Shown piece after piece: positions 29,756-40,698 of a stretch of 64,000 nt of DNA. Positions within the stretch are counted from its first letter, which is position 1. Each line of letters starts with the position of its first letter. The stretch is from Monomorium pharaonis (taxonomy: Eukaryota > Arthropoda > Insecta > Hymenoptera > Formicidae), in contig NC_050476.1 in the NCBI RefSeq assembly GCF_013373865.1, forward strand, positions 9,006,501 through 9,070,500. The letters run 5' to 3'. The notes below the pieces were generated by a model. That model did not search any database, had not been told where the DNA came from, and was given only the letters and a program-made list of their open reading frames with translations. A program made the translations under genes and the position numbers.

Positions 29756-32365
29756 TTATTGTTTATTTGAAGTGGAAGGATGATGAATCTCATCATCAAC
29801 ATTATCATCATCATCACTACCTGCAGCATATAATGTTAAATGAAATTTGGTTCTTTTAGGACATGTAACATATAATTTATTTGTAGACATTAAAGTTAAA
29901 TGCTTCTCATTAATTTTTATATCGAGAGCATTTTCTTTTCTCGCTTTCAATGCTGATTTCAAGACACAAGTAGCATTGATTGCTGCAGGCGAAAGTTTAT
30001 TTCGTTTTTTTGTTTTTAAATCAGGTAGAAAGGAAAAGATTCTCTCTGAGTCGGCATTCGAATTAGGCAGTGATCTAACAGTATTGACAAGAGACTTTAA
30101 ATTTGGAAATTGGTTACGGCGTTGGAAAATTTTTTTCCACATTTCATCAAAATTTAACATTGTCAAATTATCTTTTTCTGCTTCTGTAAAATCTTGTAAA
30201 GCAAACCATTCTTTTTTTAATGCATTGTCGTCAAACCCGATAAAAGTTTGAGCAACAAAAGAAACATCATTAAATGAAGTTTCTCTATTACGATCACGTA
30301 ATGTTGTCTCTACTTCAAAAACTTTCAATTTTTACAAAAATGAGTCGTTTATTGGTAATTTCTTTGAAATGTCTTGAGCAGCAGTAATGTAAAATTGCAA
30401 ACAGTTTTGTCGAACATTTGCAACTACATCTACGTGTCCTTTTCTAATTAATTCATTAAGATATTTTTCACATTCAGTTCCTAAATATATTTCATTTAAT
30501 GATTTGTGATAATCTGTTTTAGAAAATTCGAAATTAATATTTACAGATTTAAAAAACTCTGTTTTCATAAAAGGTTTACAAATCATGATTAGGAACTGAA
30601 GTGATTTCGGTTGCAATAGATGTATTCTCGTTTCTACTGCTTGAAAAAATGCATTAAACATATTAAAAAAATGTAAAATATGTTTTAGAAATAATAAATA
30701 TGCTTTTACATCAAGTTTTTGCATAATATTGTTGCGTGCCGCGTGTCGCCCGATACATCCCTGAAGCGCCAGTCAGCTGACGGACCGATCGATATTTTCG
30801 ATCGGCCGGTTGCCGGAAGAATTTGTTATTTAAATAAATGAATTAAACGGCTGGTTGCCGGGAAATATTTTGTAAACAAATATTGTAGACAGTTTAACGT
30901 CGGACTCCTGCCGAGGAGGACGTGTCACGCGCTTTCTCTGTTGCAATAAAGCTTTTTGAGTTCCATAGACGTTTTGATTTTCTTGACGCGAGTGTGTGTG
31001 TGAGTGCGGGAGTGTCTTTCGACGTTCCGGCGCAACAATATTTAATAAATATTCGCCAGTCTTTATCTTTTCATTTATAACAGTTTCTTGTAAAAACAGC
31101 TCAATAGTATCTCAATATTCCAAAAGTCTGTCAATACACAAATGCCGAGAAAGCCATCGTGTATCGGATAATTTTAGAATTTTGCGTTTGTTTCCTGAAA
31201 ACATTCACAAAATTCTTGAAAAATAGCAGATCGCTTGGGACTATTGTTAATAAAAGTTGCTATTTTTTTAATAAATTCCTCGCAATAGTCTGGAATCTTA
31301 TTGCATGCAGCATGTGCAACTAACGCGGCGGAATGACATGGGCAAGACAATGTAAAAACATTTTTACAAATGTTCCCAAGCTTTGTTTTAAAAGATGAAT
31401 TTTTGCCTGTCATTACGGATGCATTATCACATGATAAGGCAACAATGTTTAAAAATGGAATTTGTAATTTATACATAACATTTCTAAACGCCTCAAATAA
31501 CTTTTCTGCGTTGCAATTTCTTGCATCAATTTAATTAATTGCGAGCGAACATCTAATGTTTCAGGATCAACATACCGACTATGAAACGTCATCCATTTTT
31601 GATTTGTAATATCAGACGTTTCATCAATAAAAATCGTAAGTTTATTATTTTGCAGAATGTCAACAACACGATCGGTTTCAACTGGACATAGTACGTTTGA
31701 AATAATTTTGTTACACTTAGTCCGACTCATGCTCATGGCTTCTAATCTTTAGAATTTTTTCCTATCTCTTGGAAAAATGAGAGAATATCTTTTGCCGTTT
31801 GATGAGAAATATTTTTTTCGGCAATAAATGCAGCGTATTTAATTTCTGCTGTTTTCTTTCGCTCATCAAACGACCAAAGCGATTCGTCCGTAATATTAAT
31901 ATCTTCGTCTGTTTCCTTTCTTTCTTTATTTCTATCTGCAGCAATTTTTAAGTGCACTGCGGAATCTGCATGACGATAAATGTGTGACAACCTAGCATCC
32001 ATGTATTTTTCACAAAATTCGCAAAAAAATAATGTTTTATCATGTGATGCTTCACGTAACCATGGTTTAAACAATTCAATATCTAACCATTCTTGTCGAA
32101 ATTTTTGTTTTGTCTGAGAAATAGTTTCATTTATATCGTCATTTTTTGTTAAAGAAAATGTAGCTTTTTGCAGATTTTCTTTGTGAGGCGTAGAATTTGC
32201 ATGTCTTGAAATACGTGCATTACAAGACAAATTTTTCTTACATACAGTGCAATGATAAAGCTCGTCATTCAATGGTACTTTGCGTATCCAAAATTTATAT
32301 TGAGTATCGCTAAACCAAGCTTCTTGAAAGCTTCGCTTATTTTTCTTCTCTAATGGCTCGCCCAT
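29756..32365 (-). pseudogene. hAT-superfamily transposase with BED-type zinc fingers, broken
   Basis: It reads leftward from ATG 32365 (MGEPLEKKNKRS). Two BED-like fingers come first (YHCTVCKKN..SRHANSTPH and FFCEFCEKY..YRHADSAVH). The catalytic domain follows, with IFIDETSD (first Asp) and SCDNASVMTGK (second Asp), then the C-terminal dimerisation region (RSLPNSNADSERIFSFLPDL). Frameshifts lie near 31740, 31460, 31175 and 30330, and a 308-bp solo LTR at 30730-31037 splits it. Similar proteins are known as KIAA1586/ZNF862-like hAT transposases. Not functional. Confidence 0.87.
30730..31037. mobile_element. Solo LTR inserted in hAT transposase
   Basis: 308 bp with TGTTGCG..CGCAACA ends and ATAT on both sides (30726-30729, 31038-31041). 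AATAAAGC lies near the 3' end on the plus strand. Removing it plus one ATAT joins the two halves of the transposase gene. Length and 4-bp duplication suggest a Ty3/gypsy-type LTR left by recombination. Confidence 0.8.
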
Positions 32366-32772
32366 TTTTATTGACAACAAGAAAGAAATCAAACGAAGAA
32401 TCAAAGAAAAGAAAAAATGAAAAGAAGGAGAATAAATAAGAGAAAAATATATAAAAGTTTCTTACTGATTCACAATCGAAACTTTCAGCTTTCTCAATGT
32501 AACGTTGTTTGTAAAATGCACTTACGTTCAAAACGTTAACACTCAATCGCATAAAAATAATACATTAACACCGTGAAATCAAGTAATAAATAAATCGTGA
32601 TATCGTGCTCTCCGCACACAGTCAAACGACAAACGCGGCTCGCACTCACACAATGAAGAATCAGCCGCGTGGGCCCGGCGAGCGGCGCCCGGCGCGCGGC
32701 GCAACACGTGCATTCGAGATTTTCAATTGTTTACATAGCTCTGCCGTTTCGCACATTTCGCAAGCAACCGCC

Positions 32773-33091
32773 ATGGCGCACAGTTTGTCCCGTGAGTAAT
32801 AAATCAATTTATTATTCTCTTTCTTAAATTATCATAATGTTTTCTTTTATATCATATTGTATATTTCTTTTATATTACAGAATCTGAGGAAGCTGCATCT
32901 ATGCAGCAAATGCTGCAACAGCTATTGCAGCAACAACAACAGCAGCAGCAGCACCAAGAGGAAGTCCAAACAGAAGTTGGACTTCCTTTATGGAGAGCTG
33001 CAAAAGCAGAAGGAGCAGCAGCAGCAGCTGGAGCTGGTGCAACCAGAGCAGCCAGAGCAGCCACCAGAGCAGCCAGAGCAGCCACAGCAGC
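32773..33091 (+). pseudogene. Second hAT gene, 5' part (Gln-rich), split by BEL element
   Basis: Exon 1 (32773-32791, MAHSLS) has a GTGAGT donor; exon 2 starts after TTACAG at 32881. It encodes a Gln-rich coiled segment (MLQQLL plus a Q-run), then after a frameshift near 32960 a more natural frame, FLYGELQKQKEQQQQLEL and PEQPEQPP repeats. The BEL element interrupts at GCAGC (33087-33091); the gene resumes at 40245, so the two parts form one gene transcribed opposite to the transposase. The region ahead of the ATG is GC-rich, like a divergent promoter. Origin unknown; Gln-rich N-termini of this kind also occur in retroelement gag-like proteins. Confidence 0.5.
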
Positions 33092-33850
33092 TGTTCCGAT
33101 GCGAAGTCGTGCACGCATATACGATACCATTAAGACGTGACGCAGGTCTACGGACCCCAAGCGTATGTCACGCAGCGGATCCGGGTGGTGCCCCCCGATC
33201 CGTCCAAAAAACATCGATAAATAACTTAAACTATGTGACAGGTGTCACAGGACAATGCAGATCGTAAATTTGCTTGTCCCACCGTATCTACGTCAAAGAC
33301 TTCCTGGCGGCACGCGAGAAAACATGAAGAAACGTGTTCGCGGAAACACTCTTCTCCCGTCCCCGCTAAGACCATCACCCAAATCGCTTATTGGTCCATA
33401 CGGTGCCCTTCTTCAAGTCAAAGCACGTCAATTCGCGGTTCATCATCGAATCGCAATGCGTAAAAATTATACCAAGCGGAAGGGGTTGTCGCCAAGGAAG
33501 ATCTCGTCAGGCTCTCGAGCAGTCTGAGTAGATGCGTTGCCACGCGAACAATAAGTTCTCGGTCTTACATGCGAATGCGAACACTCAGTTCTCGATCTAG
33601 TGCGCGAATGCGAACGATTATACGAATTGTGCGCGAATGCGAACGATTATACGAATTGTGCGCGAATGCGAACGATTATACGAATTGTGCGCGAATGCGA
33701 ACGATTATACGAATTTGAAACGTAATAAACTGTGATCTGGTATAAATACAGTATTGATCTTATTGACCACAAACCCTTTAACCACAAGGACCTTACGCGA
33801 AGCCGCGGTGTGCGTGTCAGTGTGCAACGCCACCAGTTTTCCACAGAACA
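33092..33850 (+). repeat. 5' LTR of BEL/Pao element
   Basis: TGTTCCGATG..CCACAGAACA. It contains four copies of a 30-bp unit (GCGCGAATGCGAACGATTAT-) at about 33595-33716, then AATAAA (33725) and TATAAATA (33739). A TTTTGGTGCC primer-binding-site-like sequence follows directly at 33851. Confidence 0.93.
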
Positions 33851-34080
33851 TTTTGGTGCCTCCTGTGAGGTCTTCGGAACTCACCACGTCATCAGAAGCG
33901 TCAGACAACGAAGCGAAGCGGCCGAGCGGTCAGGGCCGGGCGGTCAGAGTTCAAGGACAAATTCACGCGAAGGGTCTTTCGACGGGAGACGTCGAGCATC
34001 GAAGCGGACGGATTCAAGCGACGGGTAACACGCGAGTCAAACCGACTTGAAGTAAGTCGTTCGTTCTTATACTCGACAAA

Positions 34081-35322
34081 ATGGCCGATAGAATCAAGCT
34101 TCTCGTACAGAAGAGAAAGTCCTTGAAGTCTCAAATCACCATTCTGGCGAACCTAGTAGATAAAGGTAACCTAGATAACGCTACATTAAAATTGCGAGCC
34201 GGTCGTTTAAACGAATTACATCGTGCATTCGAAGATTACAATGACGAACTCGCGGTGCTAGACTCGGACGACACACATCAGGCCGAGTTTGAAGGCATTC
34301 AAGAGCGCTTTTATAGTCTTATGGGTAAAATTGAGAATATCATAAACCCACTAACGCGTACGGATAGTGATCCATCGAGCATTAGGACTCAATTAAACGA
34401 CGACGCGCATGCGACGGCCGCGAAAAGACGACGAGTCAAATTACCGGAATCGACGTTACCAACATTCGACGGCAGCTATGAAAGGTGGCTGTCCTTCAAA
34501 AAGGACTTTGATAATTTAATCGGTTCGGAAACAGACTTATCGGACGTCGACAAATTAAACTATCTAAAATCGGCGCTCACCGGGGACGCCGCTAATAAAA
34601 TCAAGATCTTTGCGGTCGACGGCACGAGCTTCGCTACGGCGTGGGAATTGTTAGAACGCGCGTACGAGGTAAAACGGATCTTGATATCGAAGCATATATC
34701 GTCGATGATAAATTTGCATCCGGTGGAAAGAGAAGCGACGAACAGTCTATCTCGACTCGCGGACGATATGCAACAACATGTCGCGACACTGAGCGCCTTA
34801 GGGGTCTCCGTCACCCCAGAGATCGTGGTATATCTGTTAGAAAATAAATTACCGAAGGCGACGGCGGATAAGTGGGACGCCACTCTTGGAAGGGACGAGA
34901 TTCCGGGTCCCGATCAATTATACGAATTCATATATAAGACCGCGGTAAACGCATCCAAACGAGAAAGAGCGAAAACGTTGGAATCACCTAAGACGTCGGG
35001 AGAAGGCTCGAGTAAGCGAAAACACGGCGCGAATAAGGCATTTGCGTTGAACACCGCGCGTAAATGCGTTGCATGCAAGGTCGGTCGACATCCGCTCTTC
35101 ATGTGCGATACGTTCAAGCAATTGCCGGCGCCTAAACGTCTCGAGATTGTAAGGAACGCGAGATTGTGCTATAATTGCATGCGGTCACATCGAGATCAGG
35201 CATGCAAATTCTCCAAGTGCACGATTTGTCATAAACCGCACAACACACTATTGCACATTGATGGATACACGTCTACGAAAGGCCCGAGCGCGTCTAAGGC
35301 CGAAGACGCCACGACGGCGTGA
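34081..35322 (+). CDS. gag: BEL/Pao Gag polyprotein
   Basis: 413 residues. A helical N-terminus (residues 1-100) precedes a capsid-like region with PESTLPTFDGSYERWLSFKK (about 120-140), the DUF1759 signature of BEL/Pao gags. A Lys/Ser linker follows, then zinc knuckles near 320-400: CVACKVGRHPLFMC, CYNCMRSHRDQAC and CTICHKPHNTLLH. It forms the particle and binds RNA. The stop is TGA at 35320-35322 followed by CTA; the downstream pol is in the same frame, so readthrough would make Gag-Pol. ATG 34081 has a good context (ACAAAATGG). Confidence 0.93.
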   Translation: MADRIKLLVQKRKSLKSQITILANLVDKGNLDNATLKLRAGRLNELHRAFEDYNDELAVLDSDDTHQAEFEGIQERFYSLMGKIENIINPLTRTDSDPSSIRTQLNDDAHATAAKRRRVKLPESTLPTFDGSYERWLSFKKDFDNLIGSETDLSDVDKLNYLKSALTGDAANKIKIFAVDGTSFATAWELLERAYEVKRILISKHISSMINLHPVEREATNSLSRLADDMQQHVATLSALGVSVTPEIVVYLLENKLPKATADKWDATLGRDEIPGPDQLYEFIYKTAVNASKRERAKTLESPKTSGEGSSKRKHGANKAFALNTARKCVACKVGRHPLFMCDTFKQLPAPKRLEIVRNARLCYNCMRSHRDQACKFSKCTICHKPHNTLLHIDGYTSTKGPSASKAEDATTA

Positions 35323-38300
35323 CTAACCGAGGCCGTCGAACCACGCGAGACGACTTTGGCGGCCTTGTCGCGCGATACGACGCCCCAGTTGCTTACGAGT
35401 GCTTTGATTTATATCCACGGACCTAACAACGAACGCGTCAAATGCCGGGCTTTATTGGATACGGGCGCGACGGCTAATTTTATATCGGAACGCGTGGTAA
35501 GACGCCTACGGTTACAGGTAACCGCGCAATCGACGGTCATAGGCGCGATTAATACGATGAATACCGTGTCGCGAGGAATCGTGCAGGTCATTATAGGGTC
35601 CATATACGATAACTTCAGTAAAACGTTGAGATGTTTGACGATACCGTCTATTTCGGATCTGACACCATCCGAGGTCTTCCCGCGAAATACGATTAAAATT
35701 CCGGCGAATATTCGGTTGGCCGACCCAGAATTCCATCTGCCGCGTTCGATCGAACTTCTAATCGGTTCTGGGGCAACCTTGTCGTTATTTTCCGTCGGGC
35801 AGATCAACTTGTCGCGTAGCGAGTACGATTTATATCTGCAGAAAACGCGCCTTGGATGGATCGTTGCCGGCGGGCAAAGCCCAGTAGAAACGACGCGACG
35901 CGAAGAATCTCATTTGACGACGTTAGGGAAACTATTAGAGAAATTCTGGATAACGGAAGAGATAACGGACCACACGGGATTTAACGAGCAGGATAAATGC
36001 GAAATACATTATCGGGAAACAACGTCTCGTGACGCCAGCGGGAAATATATAGTACGGTTGCCCTTTGACGGCTCAGGTAACCGTCTCGGTGACTCGCGGC
36101 ACAACGCGCTCAAACGTTTGTTATCGCTCGAGCGAAAATTGGAGGGAAACGCGAACTTAAAGAACGAGTACACGCGGGTGATAGATGAATATATTAGATC
36201 GAATTATCTATCCGTAGTAGAGAGTCCGAACGATGACGGATATTACATGCCACACCACGCGGTGGTTAAGGAAACGAGTAATACAACCAAGATACGATTA
36301 GTATTCGATGCTTCCGCGAAAACGAGCAGCGGTTTCTCTCTTAATGATACATTGCGAGTAGGACCCACGTTACAAGATAAGCTATTTGCGCACTTAATAC
36401 GGTTTCGGACATACGCCTGCGTTCTCGTTGCTGATATTGAAAAAATGTATTTACAAGTACTGTTACACGAGGACGATCGTCGATACCAGCGAATTTTATG
36501 GCGTATTAACGATAACGTAAAAACCCTTCAATTCAATACCCTCACGTTCGGCGTATCGTCCTCGCCGTACTTAGCGATCCGTACGATACATCAACTAGCC
36601 GACGATGAACGTAAGGCCTATCCGAGAGCCGCCGAAGTTTTAAAGACTCATCTATACGTCGACGACTTGTTAACGGGAGCCGAAACTCTCGACGAAGCAC
36701 GGGAAATTCGAGATGAGATCATCGCGCTGCTCAATGCAGGGGGTATCAACATACGACAATGGGCATCCAACGATAAACGCGCCGTACACGATCTAATGGA
36801 TAATGCGTTACACGCTAATTTCGTTTTCGACAAGGACCCGTCGCTTCGAACGCTCGGTATAATATGGTCCGCGGGAGAAGATAGAATTCGATATTCGGTA
36901 CGCGAGATCAAAATTACTAAAAACTTAACGAAACGGATTATACTGGCCGAAATATCGAAAATATACGATCCGCTAGGCTTACTCGGGCCCGTTATACTGT
37001 ATGCGAAAAAATTGATGCAAGACGTTTGGCGAAGTCAGTTAAAGTGGGACGAGTCACTACCGCAGAGCATATACACGGCGTGGACAGAATTCGCTCGTCA
37101 GCTCGAGCTACTAAATCACGCATCATTCGATCGAAGAGTATTGACCGCGAATCCACAAGACATCCAGATACACGGCTTCTGCGACGCCAGTATGAACGGT
37201 TACGGAGCGTGCATTTACATACGCGCGGTCAAAAACGAACGGGTGATTGTCAATCTTCTGTGCGCAAAATCACGCGTCGCGCCCCTTAAAACGATCACTA
37301 TACCGCGACTTGAACTTAATGGCGCGGTACTGCTGGTGCGTCTCTATCGCGAGGCAGCCCGCGCACTAAACATCAAACCGGCTAAAACGATCTTTTGGTC
37401 CGATTCGACAATTGTGCTACAATGGATAAGAACGTCTCCGCATCTGTTAAATACCTTTGTAGCAAATCGCGTGACGGAAATTCAAGACGTTAAGAATCCA
37501 CACGAATGGCGACACGTACGAACAAGGGATAATCCTGCCGACGCGCTATCGAGAGGACAATTACCGCACGAGTTCTCACGAAATCAGCAATGGTTTGAGG
37601 GACCGGAATGGTTAAGACGAAACGAAAACGAATGGCCTAATGACGTCATACAGTCAGTCGAGCTACCTGAATTAAGGAAGACCGCATGTCTGATAACAAT
37701 GAGCACCGAACCCGACTTATTCGGAAAATACTCGTCGTACGTCAAACTAACGAGAATTATGGCTTACTGTCGACGGTTCCGGCCTAATAATGCATACAAC
37801 GGGCCTTTGTGTTTAACGGAAATCGACGAAGCCGAAAAACACATCTTAAAGATCATTCAAGCGTCGAGGTTTCCAAACGAAATTAAAGAATTAAAACGGA
37901 CGAACATTGCAACGCGTGGCAGGATCGTAAATTTAAATCCGTTTCTTGATAATGAAGGTATACTTCGCGTCGGCGGACGTCTACGGATGTCCGATATGAC
38001 CTACGCGCAAAAACATCCAATACTGATTCCGAGCCGTCACCATGTGACGGATTTAATTATACGCGAGATACACGAAAGATACCATCACGTCGGCATTCAG
38101 AACACGCTACATCATATGCGACAAAAATTCTGGGTGACCGACGGGCGGAATCAGGTACGAAAAATCATTCGAACGTGCGTACGATGCACCCGATTTCGAG
38201 CCGACGCCGCGGAATACAAGATGGGCGATTTACCATCGACGCGAATACGCAAGTCGGTCCCGTTCACATATACCGGAGTTGATTTCTGTGGTCCGTTTTA

Positions 38301-39183
38301 TATCAAAGAAAGAAAACATCGTAATCGAGTACGCGTTAAAGTATATATATGCGTATTTGTATGCCTGACGGTAAAGGCCGTGCACTTAGAGGTCGTGAGC
38401 GACCTAACGACAGACGGATTCATCGCCTCGTTGCGACGGTTCATCGCGAGGCGAGGATGCCCAGAGCATATATACTCGGATAATGGGACCAACTTCACGG
38501 GCGCACAAGGTCAGTTAAGAGAAATATACGCGTGTCTAAATTCGGAAATACACAAGAACGCGGTAGATAAGTTCGCGCTTGAACATAAGATCACCTGGCA
38601 CTTCATTCCGCCGGCGGCTCCGCACTTCGGGGGCCTCTGGGAGTCCATGGTGAAACTTTTCAAACACCATCTGAAACGAGTGGTGGGGGAGTCACTGTTT
38701 ACGTTCGAGCAATTGAATACCTTCGCTAACGAGGTGGAAGGCATCTTAAATTCACGCCCAATCACGTCTTTATCTTCAGATCCGAATGATCTATTAGTGT
38801 TAACCCCAGCTCATTACTTAATCGGTAGACCATTAACCACCCTCCCGGAGGGAGATTTAACGTGTGTTCCAGTGAATAGGCTGACAGCTTGGCAACACGT
38901 GAGTAAGATGCGCCAAGACTTCTGGGCGCGATGGCACTTGGAGTACCTGAACGAGCTCCAGGCACGCGCTAAATGGGCCAAGGACGGACCAAGTCTAAAC
39001 CTTGGAGATGTCGTGCTCATCAAAGACAGAAATCTGCCGTGCACACAATGGAAAATGGGCCGGGTCACGGAGACGCATCCAGGCGAAGACGGAATAACGC
39101 GAAGCGTCACCGTTAAAACGACGAACGGTAATGTGAACAGGGCAGTGAAATATCTGTGCCCCCTACCAGTCGACAAGGCATAA
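35323..39183 (+). CDS. pol: BEL/Pao Pol: protease, reverse transcriptase, RNase H, integrase
   Basis: 1286 codons with no internal stop and no good start of its own, continuing Gag's frame after TGA. Domains in order: aspartic protease (LLDTGATANFIS, about 35452); reverse transcriptase (RLVFDASAKTSSG, LVADIEKMYLQV, LYVDDLLTG at about 36650); RNase H (IHGFCDASMNGYGA, about 37170); integrase zinc finger (H-H-C-C: HERYHHVG, CVRCTRF, about 38080-38195); integrase core with Asp in YTGVDFCGPF (38275), Asp in YSDNGTNF (38480) and Glu in FGGLWESM (38640). The order and YVDD box are typical for BEL/Pao. Looks potentially active if the TGA is read through. Confidence 0.95.
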   Translation, partial: LTEAVEPRETTLAALSRDTTPQLLTSALIYIHGPNNERVKCRALLDTGATANFISERVVRRLRLQVTAQSTVIGAINTMNTVSRGIVQVIIGSIYDNFSKTLRCLTIPSISDLTPSEVFPRNTIKIPANIRLADPEFHLPRSIELLIGSGATLSLFSVGQINLSRSEYDLYLQKTRLGWIVAGGQSPVETTRREESHLTTLGKLLEKFWITEEITDHTGFNEQDKCEIHYRETTSRDASGKYIVRLPFDGSGNRLGDSRHNALKRLLSLERKLEGNANLKNEYTRVIDEYIRSNYLSVVESPNDDGYYMPHHAVVKETSNTTKIRLVFDASAKTSSGFSLNDTLRVGPTLQDKLFAHLIRFRTYACVLVADIEKMYLQVLLHEDDRRYQRILWRINDNVKTLQFNTLTFGVSSSPYLAIRTIHQLADDERKAYPRAAEVLKTHLYVDDLLTGAETLDEAREIRDEIIALLNAGGINIRQWASNDKRAVHDLMDNALHANFVFDKDPSLRTLGIIWSAGEDRIRYSVREIKITKNLTKRIILAEISKIYDPLGLLGPVILYAKKLMQDVWRSQLKWDESLPQSIYTAWTEFARQLELLNHASFDRRVLTANPQDIQIHGFCDASMNGYGACIYIRAVKNERVIVNLLCAKSRVAPLKTITIPRLELNGAVLLVRLYREAARALNIKPAKTIFWSDSTIVLQWIRTSPHLLNTFVANRVTEIQDVKNPHEWRHVRTRDNPADALSRGQLPHEFSRNQQWFEGPEWLRRNENEWPNDVIQSVELPELRKTACLITMSTEPDLFGKYSSYVKLTRIMAYCRRFRPNNAYNGPLCLTEIDEAEKHILKIIQASRFPNEIKELKRTNIATRGRIVNLNPFLDNEGILRVGGRLRMSDMTYAQKHPILIPSRHHVTDLIIREIHERYHHVGIQNTLHHMRQKFWVTDGRNQVRKIIRTCVRCTRFRADAAEYKMGDLPSTRIRKSVPFTYTGVDFCGPFYIKERKHRNRVRVKVYICVFVCLTVKAVHLEVVSDLTTDGFIASLRRFIARRGCPEHIYSDNGTNFTGAQGQLREIYACLNSEIHKNAVDKFALEHKITWHFIPPAAPHFGGLWESMVKLFKHHLKRVVGESLFTFEQLNTFANEVEGILNSRPITSLSSDPNDLLVLTPAHYLIGRPLTTLPEGDLTCVPVNRLTAWQHVSKMRQDFWARWHLEYLNELQARAKWAKDGPSLNLGDVVLIKDRNLPCTQWKMGRVTETHPGEDGITRSVTVKTTNGNVNRAVKYLCPLPVDKA

Positions 39184-39470
39184 CACCACATTTCGTAATA
39201 TATATTAGTCAGAAATGAAGCGCAGAGCCCATGTGACTCAGAGGCCGAGACCTCCTAAGCGTCGTCACGTACCGACCCCGGGCATAACTCCCCAGGCGTT
39301 GTCGTGTACTGGGAAATATGTCTGCATTAAACAGCTTCAATGCGTAACTTAAGCGACTCAAGGCCGAGACCTCTAAGCGTCGTCGCACACCGGCTCAAGG
39401 AGGTACCATCCTTAGGCGCAGCCGTGTGTTTAAGCTACGCAAAGATCAGTTGATCGCATCCGCTCTCAAC

Positions 39471-39480
39471 GGGGGGAGGA
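39471..39480 (+). other. Polypurine tract of BEL/Pao element
   Basis: GGGGGGAGGA lies directly before the 3' LTR start at 39481 and is the expected plus-strand primer site. The 39184-39470 spacer between pol and this tract has two diverged copies of a GAGGCCGAGACCTCCTAAGCG-like unit and no gene. Confidence 0.8.
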
Positions 39481-40239
39481 TGTTCCGATGCGAAGTCGTG
39501 CACGCATATACGATACCATTAAGACGTGACGCAGGTCTACGGACCCCAAGCGTATGTCACGCAGCGGATCCGGGTGGTGCCCCCCGATCCGTCCAAAAAA
39601 CATCGATAAATAACTTAAACTATGTGACAGGTGTCACAGGACAATGCAGATCGTAAATTTGCTTGTCCCACCGTATCTACGTCAAAGACTTCCTGGCGGC
39701 ACGCGAGAAAACATGAAGAAACGTGTTCGCGGAAACACTCTTCTCCCGTCCCCGCTAAGACCATCACCCAAATCGCTTATTGGTCCATACGGCGCCCTTC
39801 TTCAAGTCAAAGCACGTCAATTCGCGGTTCATCATCGAATCGCAATGCGTAAAAATTATACCAAGCGGAAGGGGTTGTCGCCAAGGAAGATCTCGTCAGG
39901 CTCTCGAGCAGTCTGAGTAGATGCGTTGCCACGCGAACAATAAGTTCTCGGTCTTACATGCGAATGCGAACACTCAGTTCTCGATCTAGTGCGCGAATGC
40001 GAACGATTATACGAATTGTGCGCGAATGCGAACGATTATACGAATTGTGCGCGAATGCGAACGATTATACGAATTGTGCGCGAATGCGAACGATTATACG
40101 AATTTGAAACGTAATAAACTGTGATCTGGTATAAATACAGTATTGATCTTATTGACCACAAACCCTTTAACCACAAGGACCTTACGCGAAGCCGCGGTGT
40201 GCGTGTCAGTGTGCAACGCCACCAGTTTTCCACAGAACA
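39481..40239 (+). repeat. 3' LTR of BEL/Pao element
   Basis: 759 bp, the same length as the 5' LTR and nearly identical, ending CCACAGAACA before the GCAGC duplication. Confidence 0.95.
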
Positions 40240-40244
40240 GCAGC

Positions 40245-40540
40245 CAAAACGTAAAGTATTTTACATTATTCGTTATTAATATAAAAAATTATTTTATTCC
40301 AATAACGTATTTATTTATTTATTTTTAGAAAAAAGAAGAGGGGGCGGTCGCTCGAGGGCCCGTTTGCGTGCCCAGAGGGGAATTCCACCTCGCCGAGGTG
40401 GCGGCCGAGGTGGCGGCCGAGGTGACGGCTGGCGTGGCAGCCGAGGTGGCGGCCGAGGTGACGGCTGGCGTGGCAGCCGAGGTGGCGGTCGAGGCGGTGG
40501 CCCCCCATTTGTAATAAATAAATATTACAATTTTTCATAA
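40245..40540 (+). pseudogene. Second hAT gene, 3' part (RGG-rich tail)
   Basis: CAAAAC (40245-40250) completes exon 2 and is followed by a GTAAAG donor; the intron ends TTTTTAG at 40328. Exon 3 in the frame carried over from the FLYGELQKQK reading encodes KRRGGGRSRAR followed by a run of RGG/GRGDGW repeats and stops near 40540. RGG tails are RNA-binding. The other two frames also stay partly open because of the repeat, so the frame choice rests on splice phase. Confidence 0.5.
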
Positions 40541-40612
40541 TAAATATAAAATGATATAAAAAATACTTCAAATTTTTTTAATATTCTTTTATATTTCTTT
40601 CATTATTCCTGT

Positions 40613-40670
<58 letters not shown>

Positions 40671-40698
40671 GTACTTAATAAATTAAAATCTCATCAAG
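40541..40698. other. AT-rich spacer with (TA)n microsatellite
   Basis: Between the RGG exon and the right hAT TIR. A (TA)n run of about 50 bp spans 40616-40666. No gene is seen. Confidence 0.7.

Larger units (their letters stand above)
33092..40239 (+). mobile_element. BEL/Pao LTR retrotransposon, almost intact
   Basis: 7148 bp with two 759-bp LTRs that differ at only one position I could see (GGTGCCC versus GGCGCCC), and a perfect 5-bp target duplication GCAGC (33087-33091, 40240-40244), the length usual for BEL/Pao. Gag and pol are complete and in the same frame, separated by one TGA. It is one of the youngest insertions in the window, sitting inside the second hAT gene. Confidence 0.95.

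Noticed and set aside
29118..29783. 221-codon frame made of LTHLLFIDVRSSILDQFLINY repeats
   Set aside because: The 63-bp DNA period is a multiple of three, so any stop-free unit gives a long frame; no start context or homologous protein.
32870..33214. Reverse-strand Leu/Ala-rich frames opposite the Gln-rich exon
   Set aside because: Shadows of CAG-rich repeats; no supporting features.
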